Assembly (NCBI RefSeq): GCF_026914265.1
Contig: NC_069125.1
Span: 9,031,117 to 9,095,116 of the forward strand
Direction of reading: 5' to 3'
DNA from: Mya arenaria
Lineage: Eukaryota > Mollusca > Bivalvia > Myida > Myidae
Length of the DNA: 64,000 nucleotides
A program made the translations under genes and the position numbers. Below, piece by piece: positions 61,950 to 64,000 of this stretch. Every line of letters begins with the position of its first letter. Position 1 is the first letter of the stretch. The notes under the pieces were generated by a model, which was given only the letters and a program-made list of their open reading frames with translations, ran no database searches and was not told where the DNA came from.

Positions 61950-63977
61950 CTCTTTTACACCATAACATTAGAAGTAATTCAAATTCGTTTAGTTTTTACA
62001 CTATAAGGACATTCTCTTATAGAATATGTTATAAAACTTTGTTCATGATCCAAAAAAAATAAATATATATACAGCAAAACAAGAAGTTGAGTATGACTCG
62101 TTTTTATTAAAAAAAAGGAAAGTTCATGTTTTGCTCTAAAGATAATTCTCTTGGAAATATTAACAAAAGTTGTTTTTTATAATCAACACATTCAATGAAA
62201 AAAATAAAAACATGAGATCTATTTGATATCTATTTTGCGATACGAATGAGGTATAATTAGACGGTAAACGTTAACCTACATCACAAATGACGCGAATAAT
62301 ATCACCTTTTTGTTGGCAGATTGTGAAAACGAACTGTTGCTTGATCTACAAGATGATGTAAAGGCAGCATATGGTAGAAGTCAAATACCAATGATGGAGC
62401 AACCTACTTTCTCAGTTCATGATGATGACCACAGCAACGATGGATTCAATAAAGTGAGTAGTTTATCCATTTTATACACTGGTTTCAGAAATAAAAAACA
62501 TTAAAAGCAAATTTAGTATTTTATTGCCACTGTGCATAGAATGCTATAGACATAACATACTGATTAATGTTATTTGTATACTATGACAACAGGATTTTTA
62601 CGGGTGCTATCATTTTGACTTCTGCATTTACTTCTGGAAATGACTCTTTGATAAAATAATGGAGGGGCAGTAGGATAATACGATATCTTGAGATACAGTG
62701 TTCATGATTTCCATAGAGCTTTAGTCGTTCATACAAGAAGAAACTAGAGTCACAATTAATCCCCCTCTTATTAAAATCATATCTACACGAGTATGCTGTT
62801 TTAGATAAATATTTTCTACGACAAAGATTTGACTTTAACACTAAATGAAAACGGTATAAATGAGTTTTCTCTTTGTAACTTAAAAGTTGTATTCCTTGAA
62901 CATTGTGGTCATATCGAATGTCAATTGTTGGCTTGTTTATTTTATGCTATTGATATTCGTCTCATCGTTGTTCCTGTTTAGCGAAATCTGGCAATTCCGA
63001 AATCCAATTAATTACTTTTAAAACTCATACAATGATGCGTGATGTTTCCCGCAATTCTTGAAACGCGAATTGATGTTCGTGTCAATGTGTATGATAAATA
63101 AGTCTTGAACTATTTGAATGAAATAAATATTTGGAGTACTCGGCACTACATAGGCAGTTGTTGATGTTTGTATCTGGTCGTTGAGTACTTGGGATTAATT
63201 TGTTAGTAATTATATTTTTTTGTTTTGTTTTATACTTTTTTGACTTCAAGCTGATACTCTCTCCAATGCCAGTATTAATTATTGATATTATCCTTATCCT
63301 TAGACAAGCCTCAGTGATTCCATTCAGCTGATTGGTCCGCTAAATATACAGGCCAATCAAAACACTTAGTTTCTACTCTTAAATTTAAGTTAAATCTTAG
63401 TTGCTTATTGAATAGGGCCCCTGGGGCAAATGTTAGTATAGGCGCGCGAAAACCGTTTGTATCCCCAGTAAGTTTCACTGACCAACTGACCAATGGCGAT
63501 ATTTTAATATATGTTTAAGGTATGTTGTCTTGTAGCGTTCCGTCTCTCACTTTGTGTTTGTTTGGTCAACGCCATGATTAAAATTTATGCTTCTGAGCTG
63601 GCCCATGTAGTCTTTATTGTACTCTTAATAATCATTACAACAAATCAATCACATTTTTATCACGCATAAAGCCAATAACTGAAAATTTACTGTCATTTCC
63701 CTTTCAGGCAATTGGTAAAGTATTACAGATCCCTGCTGTGTTTGGATGCGGTTGTAAGCATGGAAAAATGGTTATCTACTTTAACGAGTCCAGTAAAGCA
63801 GAATATCTGAATGTCTATCGTACAGCGTTAAAAGAATTGTTACAAAAGCAAAACATTTTTAATTACTCCATCGAATTCATTTCTATACATCATTATGCAA
63901 ACATTCGCTGCGGAGACCAGATATTTGAAAACTGCTATGGAACTCTTGGGTGTTTCGCTGAAAAATATTCCAAAGTT
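54062..63977 (+). CDS. CXorf38-like protein with additional unclassified domains, 3' end outside the window
   Basis: Six exons with matching phases: 54062-54634, 55210-55374, 56032-56347, 61305-61871, 62320-62453 and 63708-63977 (675 codons so far, then a gtaagt donor). Residues 1-191 match the CXorf38 family: paired Cys (CYECSTRNIVPC), then WQNTSAENWCKDPWEVAKCF and DETDFRGLLNIL, equivalent to the human VDAWEVAKAF region. Residues 192-246 look like the following helical, HEPN-like part. Residues 247-352 are helical and acidic. Residues 352-541 (exon 4) and 541-585 match nothing I know. The last exon has FGCGCKHGKMVIYF and CYGTLGCFAEK, faintly like the start of trypsin-like barrels fused to such proteins. 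The function is unknown. The setting and family suggest an innate-immune or interferon-type role, but this is inference. Intron 3 is swollen to 5 kb by a hAT transposon. Confidence 0.8.
57331..57795. mobile_element. MITE with ~57-bp terminal inverted repeats, nested in the hAT element
   Basis: The left end (cacggtggag aacccatgtg and onward to 57388) is matched, inverted, by the right end (57738-57795) with few differences. A five-base direct repeat cttct flanks it (57326-57330 and 57796-57800). There is no open reading frame. The superfamily is not assigned. Confidence 0.85.
58249..60281 (-). pseudogene. hAT transposase remnants (ZMYM1/THAP12-like type)
   Basis: Three recognisable blocks lie on the minus strand. 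The N-terminal piece at 60281-60100 ends NNVHQYKFPSR, typical just before the TTF-type zinc finger. The middle piece at ~59400-59145 contains DVEPSVPRRFGRQVHRPHAP and YWKTNMYLPFVDHLF, a hallmark of this group. The C-terminal dimerisation piece at ~58670-58250 contains PTFERECQRW, YPNIRICLMVL and then ATATSERSFSTMRRFKTYLR. A frameshift and stop separate the last two motifs (near 58455), another stop lies near 58618, and much of the catalytic core between blocks is missing. It cannot encode an active enzyme. Confidence 0.85.
58861..59068. mobile_element. piggyBac-like MITE with internal hairpin, nested in the hAT element
   Basis: The ends are cccgttcact ggc and, inverted, cccgttcact gcc. The left flank is TTAA (58857-58860) and the right flank TAAA (59069-59072), one change from the TTAA duplication used by piggyBac elements, whose ends also begin CCC. 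The centre (58967-59031) is a near-perfect palindrome around agctacac. The element is 208 bp with no coding capacity. Confidence 0.7.
60538..61304. other. distal part of intron 3 of the CXorf38-like gene, after the hAT element
   Basis: AT-rich with no supported exon or repeat. A clear polypyrimidine tract and acceptor (ttttcttttt ttaattcag) close it at 61304. Confidence 0.6.
61878..61948. repeat. (TA)n microsatellite in intron 4 of the CXorf38-like gene
   Basis: About 35 TA dinucleotides start only 7 bases after the exon 4 donor (gtagga). Such a run next to a donor can fold on itself and may affect splicing. Confidence 0.97.
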
Positions 63978-64000
63978 GTAAGTTTGCATAAAAAAGAATC

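Overview
This is a 64 kb piece of an AT-rich animal genome with short exons, long introns and many small transposons. It is most likely a mollusc, probably a bivalve. The main clues are a secreted MACPF protein ending in an apextrin (ApeC) domain, a CXorf38-like gene of a type I recall as common in bivalves, and several repeat families I recall from bivalve introns. The species call is an inference. No tRNA, rRNA, CRISPR array or prokaryotic gene is visible.

Five protein-coding genes were rebuilt by hand from splice sites. Reading phase is conserved across every junction used. (1) Minus strand, 910-4961: the 5' part of a PHF21A/BHC80-like chromatin gene, running off the left edge. (2) Plus strand, 5706-10974: a complete NUP50 nucleoporin gene (6 coding exons, 396 aa), head-to-head with gene 1 across a ~0.7 kb shared promoter region. 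(3) Minus strand, 16914-31892: a complete 16-exon gene for a 1045-aa protein with about 18 C2H2 zinc fingers. It has one GC-AG intron, and a 91-bp tandem repeat in its 3'UTR grew out of its own stop-codon region. (4) Plus strand, 38040-52638: a complete 13-exon gene (786 aa) for a secreted protein with a signal peptide, small Cys domain, Thr-rich mucin-like stalk, MACPF domain and ApeC domain. Its eleventh intron holds about 4.2 kb of a 38-bp minisatellite. (5) Plus strand, 54062-63977 and beyond: a CXorf38-like gene with at least 6 exons and 675 codons in the window, cut by the right edge. Its later exons are unrecognised.

The rest is introns and intergenic DNA full of mobile elements: four copies of a PIF/Harbinger-type MITE, a 2.3 kb foldback-like element made of 193-bp repeats, a decayed hAT transposon in an intron of gene 5 with two smaller MITEs nested inside it, several other inverted-repeat elements, tRNA-derived SINE fragments and minisatellites.

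The left half (genes 1-3) encodes nuclear proteins: chromatin reading, nuclear transport and probable transcription control. The right half (genes 4-5) looks like an accessory, defence-type region: a predicted secreted pore-former with a bacterial-surface-binding type of domain beside a lineage-expanded CXorf38-like gene. Both of these have TATA-like boxes at a suitable distance. The most original targets are the unclassified exons of gene 5, the MACPF-ApeC gene with its giant intronic minisatellite, and the foldback element.
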